A program made the position numbers and the translations under genes. The notes beneath the pieces are model-generated. The model was given only the letters and a program-made list of their open reading frames with translations, did no database searches and was not told where the DNA came from. From positions 682,001 through 746,000 of the forward strand of contig NZ_FNKP01000002.1 in assembly GCF_900099835.1 (NCBI RefSeq): a stretch of 64,000 bases of DNA. Reading direction: 5' to 3'. Source of the DNA: Paraburkholderia fungorum. Its GTDB lineage: Bacteria > Pseudomonadota > Gammaproteobacteria > Burkholderiales > Burkholderiaceae. Below are positions 41,844 to 50,921 of this stretch, one piece after another. How positions within the stretch are numbered: position 1 is the first letter of the stretch; each line of letters starts with the position of its first letter.

Positions 41844-42251
41844 ATGCGAGTCAAGAACTCCATCACGTGGAGACGATCGTGGCGCGATGCAACGCAGGCA
41901 GCGGACGTACTGCAAGCCGACGCGCCAGCTTCGCGTTCACGGGCGATGGTCAAGGCGGCGTCGCTGATGGCGATCGCCGCAGCGATAACCTGGGGGACCA
42001 CCTGGCCGCTAGCATCGAGCGATGTGATGACCGGAGTCGGCCTCTCTCGCTCCTACCCGACGAACAGCGCAACCCCCACCCGCGATGCTCCACGAAACTG
42101 CTCCGCCCGCTACGCGGCGTTGCTCGACCTCGCCGAACTGGCGAGGCGCGACGGCAAATCGTCGGAGGTGGTGATTCGAGGGTTGAGCGACCGGCGCGGC
42201 GCGATGAGCGGCTGCCTGCCGATCAATCGCGCTGAACCCGCCAATCCTTGA
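41844..42251 (+). CDS. Small basic protein with one hydrophobic segment
   Basis: 135 residues, ATG 12 bases after the previous stop with a GAAGGA site. The N-terminus is basic, then a hydrophobic stretch (AASLMAIAAAITWGTTWPLA, about 38-57), then a region with ARYAALLDLAELARRDGKSS. Probably cotranscribed with the repeat protein and perhaps its membrane partner. No family recognised. Confidence 0.5.
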   Translation: MRVKNSITWRRSWRDATQAADVLQADAPASRSRAMVKAASLMAIAAAITWGTTWPLASSDVMTGVGLSRSYPTNSATPTRDAPRNCSARYAALLDLAELARRDGKSSEVVIRGLSDRRGAMSGCLPINRAEPANP

Positions 42252-42284
42252 GCGTAATAACTCGTCGGAAAAAACGCCGCCTCT

Positions 42285-42773
42285 TCAGTCCGGCAGCGCC
42301 GACGCCCGCGTCAGATCGCACTCCAGAAATATCGCCCCCGGAATCGGATTGAAAACATAAGCCGGAATCGGCTCGAATCCCAATGACTCGTAAAGGCTAA
42401 GCGCTGCATGCATGGTCGGCAGCGTGTCGAGACGGATGCGGCTATAGCCGAGTTCGCGGGCCGTCGCGCAAATCAGCGTGGCCAACTGCTTGCCCGCTTG
42501 CAGACCGCGTCCCGATGGTCGAATGTAAAGCCGCTTCATTTCGCAGATGGCATCGTCGATAGGTCGCAACGCCACGCACCCGATCACCTCGGCGCCGTAA
42601 TAGGCAAGCAGCACCTCGCCGCGGGGCGCGGCGAATTTGCCGGGCAGATCGGCGAGTTCGGAATCAAATTGCTGGAAGCTGAGATCGATGCCGAGGCTTT
42701 GCGCATATTCCCGGAAAATGCCCCGGACAGCTTCGACCTGCTCAGGGAATCGGGCGGGATGGATCTGGATCAT
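42285..42773 (-). CDS. GNAT-family N-acetyltransferase
   Basis: 162 residues with the GNAT fold: EVLLAYYGAEVIGCVALRPI (strands 2-3), CEMKRLYIRPSGRGLQAGKQ with the acetyl-CoA loop (R-x-x-G-x-G/A pattern), and ALSLYESLGFEPIPAYVF at the end. Transfers an acetyl group from acetyl-CoA to an unknown amine. ATG 42773 has MIQIHPARFPEQVEAVRGIF. It ends 33 bp from the small protein gene, convergent. Confidence 0.88.
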   Translation of the reverse strand: MIQIHPARFPEQVEAVRGIFREYAQSLGIDLSFQQFDSELADLPGKFAAPRGEVLLAYYGAEVIGCVALRPIDDAICEMKRLYIRPSGRGLQAGKQLATLICATARELGYSRIRLDTLPTMHAALSLYESLGFEPIPAYVFNPIPGAIFLECDLTRASALPD

Positions 42774-42837
42774 TGGTACGTATTTGTGCGCTTTTCTGTT
42801 TGATGAAGCGTTGTTTAAATGCCGCATCCGCGCCGAC

Positions 42838-44055
42838 TCATTGCGATTCGGCGAGAACCAGCGGAAAGCGGATATCGAACCTCGTTCCCACCCCTTCGCG
42901 GGATGAGAAATCGATCTGCCCATCCAGCACGCGGCACAACTCGCTGACGATCGCGAGGCCGAGGCCCGTGCCGGGAATATCGTCGCCCGAGGCTCGCTCG
43001 AACTCGTCGAACACGCGCTCTGCATCGGACGCCGCAATGCCCACACCGGTATCCGACACGCGAATCGACCAGTGGTCGGGGCCGGCCATCGCGAAGCGGA
43101 ATTCGACCTGTCCCGACTTCGTGTACTTGGTCGCGTTGGACAGCAGGTTGACCGCGATCTGCTTCAGCTTCAGCCGGTTCGACGTCACTGCGGACAGAGC
43201 CGGATCGAATTCCGCGCGCAAGGTCAGCCCCTTGGCTTCGATTGCCGGACGCGAGGCCGCGACGAGTTCATCGTAAAGCTCGCGCGTTTGCACCTGTTCC
43301 AGCGCGAGCGGCGCGGCATCGCCGAGTACGACTGAATACTCGACCATCTGCTCGACCAGCAGCTTCATGTCGGCCGCCTGCCGGTTCGCCAGCGTCAACG
43401 CGTTGTCGGCTCTGGCGGGTGCGCGCGCGACCAGTTGCAGCGCGATCGAAAACCCGTTCAGAAAATTGCGCAGATCGTGCACCACGCTGCGGGTGATCTG
43501 CATCCGCGATTCGTAGAGATCGCTGACCAGCCGCTGTTTCAACGTGAGTTCGTGATTCGCGCGTTCGAGCTGTCCGGTGTATTCGTCGATCTTGCGGTCG
43601 CGTTCGCTCACCACTTCCTTGATCGACGTGTACGAGACCAGGCTGAAGGTTTCCGCGATCATCCGCCGCGCGCGGCTTTCGTGGCGGCGCGTGAAGGTGC
43701 TGTCGCGGCCGGCGAAATCGTCGAGCGCGCCGGCCAGCACCTGATGAAACAGATCGAGTTCGCGCACAAGTTCCTCAATCCGGTAGCCCTGACGCCAGCG
43801 GACCTTGCCGTGTTTTCTCGCATTGCGTTCGAGCGACGGCTCGACCCGTTCGAGGTCTTCGACATCGAGCGCCGCGCAGAGTCCTTCGAGGATTTCCGGC
43901 AGATGATCGGCGAGTTGCTGGTACGTCAGCTTGTCCGCCTCGACGAGATCGACGTCGCTGGAGACATCGGTCATCCACTGCTCGGTGAGCGGGATTCGCT
44001 CCGCGCGGATGAAGTCGGCGAAATTGCGCAGCGGGCTTATACGGGTGTCGGTCAT
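42838..44055 (-). CDS. Sensor histidine kinase with RsbRD-type N-terminal domain
   Basis: 405 residues, no transmembrane segments, so cytoplasmic. The N-terminal helical domain (about 1-160, LTEQWMTDVSSDVDLVEADK) resembles RsbRD/RsbU_N sensors. The H-box is SVVHDLRNFLNG, the N-box is NLLSNATKYT, G1 is DTGVGIAASD and G2 is GTGLGLAIVSEL. It should autophosphorylate on the H-box His. A single-domain receiver gene lies divergently 274 bp away and is the likely partner. ATG 44055 chosen because upstream codons lack support. Confidence 0.88.
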   Translation of the reverse strand: MTDTRISPLRNFADFIRAERIPLTEQWMTDVSSDVDLVEADKLTYQQLADHLPEILEGLCAALDVEDLERVEPSLERNARKHGKVRWRQGYRIEELVRELDLFHQVLAGALDDFAGRDSTFTRRHESRARRMIAETFSLVSYTSIKEVVSERDRKIDEYTGQLERANHELTLKQRLVSDLYESRMQITRSVVHDLRNFLNGFSIALQLVARAPARADNALTLANRQAADMKLLVEQMVEYSVVLGDAAPLALEQVQTRELYDELVAASRPAIEAKGLTLRAEFDPALSAVTSNRLKLKQIAVNLLSNATKYTKSGQVEFRFAMAGPDHWSIRVSDTGVGIAASDAERVFDEFERASGDDIPGTGLGLAIVSELCRVLDGQIDFSSREGVGTRFDIRFPLVLAESQ

Positions 44056-44328
44056 GGTGGGGTGCAGGGATGAAGTTTCTACAACATACAAATGCTCGAA
44101 CCACACCCGGCGCGTCGAACGGCAGAGAGTGCGTGCGCCTGATGCGAAAAGAAACTTCCGCTGGAAGGAATCAAAGGCTTGGCCAGCGGGCTTTTCGCTC
44201 TGACAGCGGTCGAAAATCGTGTGTTTTCGGCCGCCGGTCCGCATCATTATCACCGCAATCGCCGTGTGTGGAACATGTCTTGCGTGGCCGCTCGTAGATG
44301 ACAAAAACGTTTAACCCGGCGGTTCCTG

Positions 44329-44688
44329 ATGCACTCAATCCTGTTGGTGGACGACGAGCCGGAAATCTTGGCAGCGTGGCGCCTTATTCTTGAAAACGAG
44401 GGTTATGAAGTCGGCTGCGCGAGCAATGGCGCCGAAGCAGTCGCGCGCATGCGCTCAGTTGTTCCGGACCTGATTATCACCGACTGGATGATGCCGGTGA
44501 TGGACGGCGCGGAATTGTGCCGTCGGCTGAAAGCGACTCCCGAACTGGTCGATGTGCCGGTTCTGCTTCACACGGCAGTCCCGCCGCCGGACGGCGAGGG
44601 CAGGGACTGGAATCTGTGTTTGAGAAAGCCAGTCGGCGCGGATGTTTTTTTGCGGACCGTGGCGCGAATGTGCGAGCGGGACGATTAG
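44329..44688 (+). CDS. Single-domain response regulator (CheY-like)
   Basis: A 119-residue receiver domain only: acidic pocket in LLVDDEPEILAAW, phospho-acceptor Asp52 in DLIITDWMMPVMDG, switch Thr82 and Lys100. No output domain, so it works by protein contact or as a phosphate sink. It is divergent from the histidine kinase and is a good candidate for its partner. PVLLHTAVPPPDGEG shows an unusual Pro-rich loop after strand 4. Confidence 0.9.
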   Translation: MHSILLVDDEPEILAAWRLILENEGYEVGCASNGAEAVARMRSVVPDLIITDWMMPVMDGAELCRRLKATPELVDVPVLLHTAVPPPDGEGRDWNLCLRKPVGADVFLRTVARMCERDD

Positions 44689-44715
44689 ATTGCGCGCAGG
44701 ACTCCAGCCGAATTT

Positions 44716-45606
44716 TCATAGCGCCTTCAGAAAATCGACGAAAGCGCGCAGCGGCGCGGGCAGATGGCGGCGTCCGGGATAGTAGAGAAACGGACCGGAA
44801 AACGGTTGCCACCAGGGTTCGAGAATCGGCTCCAGCGCGCCGCTGTCGAGATGCGGCCGCAGCATGTCTTCGAACAGATGGATGACGCCGACGCCCGCAA
44901 TCGCGCAACTCACCGCCAGATCGATGGCCGCGCCGGGGCGCACGAGCAAAGGCCCCGAAGGATTCAGTTGCAGCACTTCGCCGTCACGTTCGAAAAACCA
45001 GGTGGGCGTCGCGCCGCCCGCGAATTGCCCGCGCAGGCACGCGTGCGCAAGCAGTTCGCGTGGATGCCCGGGACGTCCGTGCGCGTCGAGATAAGCGGGT
45101 GACGCCGCTGTTGCGAAACGCTGCACGCGCGGCCCAATCGGGATCGCGATCATGTCCTGTTCAAGCCGCTCGTCATAGCGGATGCCCGCGTCGCAGCCAA
45201 TCGAGAGCACGTCGACGAAACCGTCTTCGACCACCACTTCGACGCGAATATCCGGATACGCTTGCAGGAATGGCGCGATCACGCCGGGCAGCACGATCCG
45301 CGCGGCGCTCGACGGTACGTTCAGCTTGAGCGTGCCGGTTGGTTTGTCGCGGAAACCGTTGAGCACGTCCAGCGCGGCTTCCATTTCGCCGAACAGCGGC
45401 GCGAGCTTGTCGAGCAGGCGCTCGCCGGCCTCGGTCGGCGCGACGCTGCGGGTGGTGCGGTTCAGCAGACGCAATTCGAGCCGGTTTTCAAGCCGTCGCA
45501 CGGCAACGCTGAGGCTCGACGCGGACACGCCGCTCGCGCGCGCGGCGTCGCGAAACCCGCCCGCGCGGCAGACGGAAACAAAAGCGGCAAGGTCGTTCAG
45601 TTCCAT
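44716..45606 (-). CDS. LysR-family transcriptional regulator
   Basis: 296 residues: N-terminal winged HTH (FVSVCRAGGFRDAARASGVS, LSVAVRRLENRLELRLLNRT) and a LysR substrate-binding domain. It is divergent from an aldo/keto reductase gene with 114 bp between, the standard arrangement for LysR control of that gene. ATG 45606 is taken; 45639 would add eleven residues. Confidence 0.9.
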   Translation of the reverse strand: MELNDLAAFVSVCRAGGFRDAARASGVSASSLSVAVRRLENRLELRLLNRTTRSVAPTEAGERLLDKLAPLFGEMEAALDVLNGFRDKPTGTLKLNVPSSAARIVLPGVIAPFLQAYPDIRVEVVVEDGFVDVLSIGCDAGIRYDERLEQDMIAIPIGPRVQRFATAASPAYLDAHGRPGHPRELLAHACLRGQFAGGATPTWFFERDGEVLQLNPSGPLLVRPGAAIDLAVSCAIAGVGVIHLFEDMLRPHLDSGALEPILEPWWQPFSGPFLYYPGRRHLPAPLRAFVDFLKAL

Positions 45607-45720
45607 GGCGAGTGTGGGTGATTGTTCATTTTTCTGCACAACCCGTACACGTTAGACCTTTTTATTAAACAGCGCAATTCCGGCGATACTGCCTGTCAAC
45701 CACTTATCGAGGAGAGCGGC

Positions 45721-46599
45721 ATGTCGAACTTCACTTCCCAGCAGACGTTCAAACTGGCCGGCCACACGGTTCGGCGGATGGGTTACGGCGCGATGCAACT
45801 GGCGGGGCCGGGCGTGTTCGGGCCGCCGAAAAACCGCGACGCCGCTCTCGCGGTGCTGCGCGAAGCGGTGGCGGCGGGCGTGAATCACATCGACACCAGC
45901 GATTTCTACGGGCCGCATATCACGAATCAACTGATTCGCGAGGCGCTGCACCCGTATCCCGACGATCTCGTGATCGTCACCAAAGTCGGCGCGGTTCGCG
46001 GCAGCGACGGTGCGTGGTTGCCCGCGCTCGAACCGCAGGATATCGAGCGGGGCGTCCACGACAATCTGCGCAACCTCGGCCTCGACGCGATGGAAATCGT
46101 CAATATGCGCTGCATGGGCGACGTGCACGCGCCGTCGGAAGGGTCGATTGAAAAGCAGGTGACCGCGCTGGCCGAGCTTCAGCAGCGCGGGCTCGTCAAG
46201 CACATTGGCTTGAGCAACGTGACCGCGACGCAGATTGCCGAGGCGCGCCGCATCGTCGACGTGGTGTGCGTGCAGAATCACTACAACCTCGTGCATCGCG
46301 AAGACGACGCGCTGATCGACGACCTCGCGGGCAAGGGCATTGCGTACGTGCCGTTCTTCCCGCTTGGCGGATTTACGCCGATCCAGTCGTCGGCGCTGTC
46401 GGACCTTGCGCAAACGCTCGACGCAACGCCGATGCAGGTGGCGCTTGCATGGCTGTTGCATCGTGCGCCTAACATTCTGCTGATTCCGGGGACGTCGTCG
46501 ACGGGGCATCTGCACGAAAACCTGAAGGCCGCCGAACTGGAGTTGAGCGACGACGTGCTGGACCAGTTGAATGAAATCGGCGGCGCGGCGAGCGCGTGA
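45721..46599 (+). CDS. Aldo/keto reductase
   Basis: A 292-residue AKR TIM barrel. MGYGAMQLAGPGVFG, catalytic Asp/Tyr in HIDTSDFYGPH, Lys in DLVIVTKVGAVRG, and the NADPH-binding end LLIPGTSSTGHLHENL are all present. Reduces an aldehyde or ketone with NADPH; substrate unknown. GAGGAGAG ribosome site. Probably regulated by the divergent LysR. Confidence 0.9.
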   Translation: MSNFTSQQTFKLAGHTVRRMGYGAMQLAGPGVFGPPKNRDAALAVLREAVAAGVNHIDTSDFYGPHITNQLIREALHPYPDDLVIVTKVGAVRGSDGAWLPALEPQDIERGVHDNLRNLGLDAMEIVNMRCMGDVHAPSEGSIEKQVTALAELQQRGLVKHIGLSNVTATQIAEARRIVDVVCVQNHYNLVHREDDALIDDLAGKGIAYVPFFPLGGFTPIQSSALSDLAQTLDATPMQVALAWLLHRAPNILLIPGTSSTGHLHENLKAAELELSDDVLDQLNEIGGAASA

Positions 46600-46606
46600 A
46601 AGCGCG

Positions 46607-47515
46607 TCACACCGAATCGGCGATAAATTCCCTTAGCCACCGGTGTGCCGGATCGCGATGCGAGCGCTCATGCCAGAGCATCGCCATCTCGTAACCCGGC
46701 ACGTCGACCGGCGGCTGGACCATGCAATGCGCGCCGGAGCCGCGCACCAGCCGCTCGGGCAGCAGACCCACGAGGTCGGTGCTCGCCAGCACCGACAGCA
46801 TGAACAGGAAGTGCGGCACCGACAGCACCACTTTGCGCGTGAGTCCCGCGCGGGCGAGCACATCGTCGGTGACGCCGACGAAACCGCCGCCGTCCGGCGA
46901 CACGATCACATGCTCCAGCTTGCAGAACTGCGCGAGCGTCGGCCGACGCTTCAGCCGCGGATGACCCGCGCGACCCGCGAGCACGTAGCGTTCGGCAAAC
47001 AGAACGCGGCGGCGCAGTCCTTCGGGAGCGCCGTGGCTGGTATGAAATCCGACATCGATATCACCCTGTTCAGCCTGCTTCGCGAGCCTTGGCGGCGCAG
47101 CTTCGACGACCGCTAGCCGCGTGCCAGGTGCCGCTGAGCGCAAACCGCTCAGCGTCGGCAGGATGATCGTGGATTCCGCGTAGTCGCTTGCCGCCACGCG
47201 CCACGTGTGAGTCGCGATGGCCGGCTCGAATGCGCTCGCGGGCGCGACTGCGCGTTGCAGCGCCTCTAGCGCTTCGCGCAATGGCTCGCGCAGCGCTTCG
47301 GCGCGCGCAGTGGGCCGCATGCCGCGTGGTCCTGGCAACAGCAGCGGATCGCCGAAAACCTCACGCAATTTCGCCAGATGCACGCTGACCGACGGTTGCG
47401 AAAAGTTCAGCCGTTCGGCGGCGCGGGTCACGTTGTGCTCGGACAGCAGCACGTCGAGTGTGACCAGCAGGTTGAGGTCCAGCGTTCTGAGATTAACCAA
47501 GTTAATACCTGACAT
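46607..47515 (-). CDS. LysR-family regulator, NodD-like subgroup
   Basis: 302 residues: HTH at VTRAAERLNFSQPSVSVHLA, and the start LRTLDLNLLVTLDVLLSEHN is the NodD/SyrM-like pattern. The LysR effector domain follows. It is divergent from the quinone oxidoreductase gene with a perfect palindrome between them. Probably activates that gene in response to a quinone or electrophile. Confidence 0.9.
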   Translation of the reverse strand: MSGINLVNLRTLDLNLLVTLDVLLSEHNVTRAAERLNFSQPSVSVHLAKLREVFGDPLLLPGPRGMRPTARAEALREPLREALEALQRAVAPASAFEPAIATHTWRVAASDYAESTIILPTLSGLRSAAPGTRLAVVEAAPPRLAKQAEQGDIDVGFHTSHGAPEGLRRRVLFAERYVLAGRAGHPRLKRRPTLAQFCKLEHVIVSPDGGGFVGVTDDVLARAGLTRKVVLSVPHFLFMLSVLASTDLVGLLPERLVRGSGAHCMVQPPVDVPGYEMAMLWHERSHRDPAHRWLREFIADSV

Positions 47516-47554
47516 ATTGGGAATTCATTTCCAATATACCTGAGCGGCGCCTAT

Positions 47555-47582
47555 CGTACGTTCCATCGATCACAAACGTACG
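47555..47582. promoter_or_regulatory. LysR-type operator palindrome in divergent region
   Basis: CGTACGTT (47555-47562) and AACGTACG (47575-47582) are a perfect 8-bp inverted repeat with a 12-base spacer, centred between the LysR gene and the quinone oxidoreductase gene. It is 20 bp before the rightward ATG. It fits LysR binding to dyad sites, although the spacing is longer than the textbook T-N11-A. Confidence 0.55.
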
Positions 47583-47601
47583 ACATCTCATAGGCACGAT
47601 C

Positions 47602-48378
47602 ATGAAAGTTCTTCTCGTTTATGCACACCCCGAACCGAAATCGTTGAACGGCTCCTTGAGGGACTTCACGGTCGAACGTCTCGAACGGGCGGGGCATGTC
47701 GTTCAGGTATCCGATCTTTACGCGATGAAATGGAAGGCGCCGCTCGATGCGGACGACAGCGTCGAGCGATTGTCCGATGAGCGTTTTTATCCGTCGCGCG
47801 AGTCGAAGCATGCGCTGGAAAACGGCCTGCAAAGTGACGACATCGTTCGCGAACAGGAAAAGCTTGTGTGGGCGGACGCAGTCATTCTGCAGTTTCCGAT
47901 GTGGTGGTTCTCGATGCCGGCCATTCTCAAAGGCTGGGTCGAACGCGTATATGCATACGGTTTTGCGTACGGCGTGGGAGAGCATTCCGATGCGCGCTGG
48001 GGCGAGCGTTACGGCGAGGGGAAGTTCGCAGGCAAGCGGGCGATGCTGGTCGTGACGACGGGCGGCTGGGAGTCGCATTACAGCCCGCGAGGCATCAATG
48101 GTCCGATGGACGACGTGCTGTTCCCGATCCAGCACGGCATTCTCTACTACCCCGGCTTCGACGTGCTGCCGCCGTTCGTGGTGTACCGGACCAGCAGGAT
48201 CGACGACACGAACTATGCGCAGGTTCGCGATGCATTGGGGCAGCGTCTCGACGAATTGTGGACGACCGCGCCGATTCCTTTCCGTCAGCAGAACGCGGGC
48301 GCGTACACGATTCCGCAGCTCACATTGCGGGACGAGGTTGCGCCGGGCAAGGCGGGTTTTGCAGCGCACGTTGAATAA
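47602..48378 (+). CDS. NAD(P)H quinone oxidoreductase (flavodoxin-like fold)
   Basis: 258 residues: VLLVYAHPEPKSLNGSLRDF is the FMN/FAD phosphate loop of the NQO/KefF family, and QFPMWWFSMPAILKGWVERV and the VVTTGGWESHYSPRG loop also fit. Two-electron reduction of quinones, protecting against redox cycling, is expected. AGG ribosome site. Likely controlled by the divergent LysR. Confidence 0.9.
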   Translation: MKVLLVYAHPEPKSLNGSLRDFTVERLERAGHVVQVSDLYAMKWKAPLDADDSVERLSDERFYPSRESKHALENGLQSDDIVREQEKLVWADAVILQFPMWWFSMPAILKGWVERVYAYGFAYGVGEHSDARWGERYGEGKFAGKRAMLVVTTGGWESHYSPRGINGPMDDVLFPIQHGILYYPGFDVLPPFVVYRTSRIDDTNYAQVRDALGQRLDELWTTAPIPFRQQNAGAYTIPQLTLRDEVAPGKAGFAAHVE

Positions 48379-48633
48379 ATCGGGCGACTTGCCGGTTACG
48401 CTTTGTTAAAACGTCGCGACGGCGGGCGGCGGCCGCAAAGAACCCGCACCCGCCACACCGTTCGACAAACCGGCGCCCGGCCTTCCCATTACTTACGACA
48501 CCACCCCACAAACGGGATCGTATGTTTCGCTGAAATTTGGTTGTAAGTCGCCATTGCTAGAGTCGTCGGCGGAGATTTGCCGCTGCATGCCGGACCGTGT
48601 TCTTCGGACGCCTATCAAGGAGAGCGACAAACC

Positions 48634-49482
48634 ATGAATCCAGCCCGTGCGTTCTGGCTCATTCTGCTGATGCTCGTCACGTCGCCCGTGTGGGCGTTTC
48701 ACTCGGAAGTCGTGAGCATTCCAAGCGCCGCGATGCATCAATCGTTCGACGCGACCGTGGTAGTGCCCGATCAATATGGGCATGGCAAGCCGACCGACCG
48801 TTTCCCGGTCGTCTATCTGCTGCATGGTTCGGGTGGCGATTACACCGACTGGACCGCGAATTCGCACATCGGCAAGCTGGCCGACCGTTATCACGTGATT
48901 CTGGTGATGCCCGACGGCGGGCACGAGAGCTGGTATATCGACAGCCCGGTCAATCCGCGCAGTCTTTACGAAACTTATGTAGGCACTGAAGTCGTGGCTT
49001 ATATCGACGGCCATTTCCGCACGATCGCGACGAAGCAGGCGCGTGCGATTACCGGCCTGAGCATGGGCGGATTCGGCGCACTGCATATCGCGCTCGGTCG
49101 CCCCGATGAGTTCGGCGCGGCAGGCAGCATCAGCGGGGCAGTGGACCCGCGCGGCTGCGAGGACGAGCCGGGTATCGAGCAGGTTTTCGGCGATCCTGCG
49201 CGTCACGCGGATTTCTGGAACAACGAGGCCATCATCGAGAATGCGCGCAACTTCAGCGGCGCGCATATCGCGTTGACGATCGACTGCGGCGTGAACGACT
49301 CGCTGGTTCAATCGAACCGGACGCTGCATGAGCGGCTGATCGAACTCGGCGTGCCGCACGATTATGCGGAGCGGCCCGGCGGTCATACGTGGAAGTACTG
49401 GTCGAACGCGGTGCAGTATCAGGTGCTGTTTTTCGCCGGCGCGTTCAAGCGCGCGGCGAGCGAGGCAAGCACGGCGACCTGA
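48634..49482 (+). CDS. Secreted esterase of the esterase D / antigen 85 type
   Basis: 282 residues with a signal peptide (FWLILLMLVTSPVWAF), so periplasmic or secreted. alpha/beta-hydrolase: PVVYLLHGSGGDYTDW, nucleophile Ser in ITGLSMGGFGALH, Asp in DCGVNDSL and His in ERPGGHTWKYW. S-formylglutathione hydrolase is similar in core but has no signal peptide. Substrate unknown. AAGGAGAG site. Confidence 0.87.
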   Translation: MNPARAFWLILLMLVTSPVWAFHSEVVSIPSAAMHQSFDATVVVPDQYGHGKPTDRFPVVYLLHGSGGDYTDWTANSHIGKLADRYHVILVMPDGGHESWYIDSPVNPRSLYETYVGTEVVAYIDGHFRTIATKQARAITGLSMGGFGALHIALGRPDEFGAAGSISGAVDPRGCEDEPGIEQVFGDPARHADFWNNEAIIENARNFSGAHIALTIDCGVNDSLVQSNRTLHERLIELGVPHDYAERPGGHTWKYWSNAVQYQVLFFAGAFKRAASEASTAT

Positions 49483-49497
49483 TTCGCCGCGCGCGAA

Positions 49498-50790
49498 TCA
49501 GTCGATGCCGTGGAATACGGCGTCGTCCGGACCGAGATAAACGGGCGGGCGCCACGCGGCATCGCGCATCGAATGCTGGACCAGTTTTTCAACGCCCAGC
49601 AGTACCGCGAAAATCGCCATCCGCACCGGAATGCCGTTGTCGGTCTGCCGGAAAATCGCCAGACGCGAATCGTGATTCAGGTCCACGCTCAGATCGTTTG
49701 CGCCGGGCCGGCTGTCGCGCGGCAGCGGGTGCATGATCAGGGTGTCGGGGCCGCAGACGCTGTCCATCAGCGCCTGGTTGATCTGGAAATCCGGCGTATA
49801 GCCTTCGAACGATTCGTCGGTAAAGCGCTCTTTCTGGATACGCGTCGCGTACACCACGTCCGCGCCGCTCAGCCCCTGGCGCAGGTCGTTGGTCTGCTCG
49901 ATCACATGACCGTTCCGCGAAATCTGCTCGATGATGTAGGTGGGCATTTCGAGCATCGGCGGCGAAATCAGCGTGAATTTGATACCGCGATACAGCGCCA
50001 GCAGTTTCACCAGCGAATGTACCGTCCGCCCGTATTTCAGATCGCCGACCAGCGCAATATGCGCGCCGTCCACGATCTTGCCGAGCCGCGAGAACTCGCG
50101 CTGGATCGTGTAGAGGTCGAGCAGCGCCTGGCTCGGATGCTCGCCGGGACCGTCGCCGCCGTTGATCACCGGCACGTTGGTCGCGCGCGCGAATTCGGCC
50201 ACCGAGCCTTGCTCGGGGTGGCGGATCACCAGCGCGTCGACGTAGCCGCTCATCACGCGGCTGGTGTCGTAGATCGACTCGCCCTTGGCCATCGACGAAA
50301 ACGTGAAGCCCGTGGTGTCGCACACCGAGCCGCCGAGCCGGCAGAACGCCGCGCCGAAGCTCACGCGGGTCCGCGTGCTGGCCTCGAAGAACAGATTGCC
50401 GAGCACCGCGCCTTCCAGCACGCGCGAGATCTTTCGACGCCGCGCGATGGGCTGCATGATGTCGGCCACGCGGAACAGCGCCTCGACGGAGTCGCGTGAA
50501 AACTGATCCACCGACAGCAACTGCGGTTTGCCCTCGAACAGCATCTGGCTAGCGAGCGATTGTGAATCTACGCTTTGCGTATATTTGTCCGACGGCTCGC
50601 CGTGCACCACGATTTCCGACACGAAACGCTCGACGATCTCCGGCATGGCCCGCGATTCCTGCGAGTCGTCCGGCAGGAGCCAGGTGTCCAACGCCCGACG
50701 CGACACGCCGATACGGCTGGCGAAGGTGTCGCGCGTCATGTTCAGGCGACGCATCGCATCGCGTAGGAAGGCTTGTTGTGGGACGTTCAT
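49498..50790 (-). CDS. Aspartate carbamoyltransferase with N-terminal HTH domain
   Basis: 430 residues versus about 310 for classical PyrB. Residues 1-60 look like a helix-turn-helix (RLNMTRDTFASRIGVSRRAL). The catalytic part has the carbamoyl-phosphate loop STRTR (138-142), HPSQALLDLY and HPLPRDSRPGANDL. The reaction is L-aspartate plus carbamoyl phosphate to N-carbamoyl-L-aspartate. It is not next to pyrC or pyrR, so it is likely distinct from the housekeeping copy. The HTH may give DNA binding or regulation, which is an inference. Convergent with the esterase gene at 15 bp. Confidence 0.88.
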   Translation of the reverse strand: MNVPQQAFLRDAMRRLNMTRDTFASRIGVSRRALDTWLLPDDSQESRAMPEIVERFVSEIVVHGEPSDKYTQSVDSQSLASQMLFEGKPQLLSVDQFSRDSVEALFRVADIMQPIARRRKISRVLEGAVLGNLFFEASTRTRVSFGAAFCRLGGSVCDTTGFTFSSMAKGESIYDTSRVMSGYVDALVIRHPEQGSVAEFARATNVPVINGGDGPGEHPSQALLDLYTIQREFSRLGKIVDGAHIALVGDLKYGRTVHSLVKLLALYRGIKFTLISPPMLEMPTYIIEQISRNGHVIEQTNDLRQGLSGADVVYATRIQKERFTDESFEGYTPDFQINQALMDSVCGPDTLIMHPLPRDSRPGANDLSVDLNHDSRLAIFRQTDNGIPVRMAIFAVLLGVEKLVQHSMRDAAWRPPVYLGPDDAVFHGID

Positions 50791-50921
50791 GAGGGCACCT
50801 GTCGGGGAGTGATTTGGCAGTGAATATACGCGATGCGTATATTAGTTCGCCCGACGTAGAAGTCAAGCGCTTTTCGAGATAGCTTTGCAAGACGTCGCCC
50901 GACGCGGTTAAACTGCGTGTC

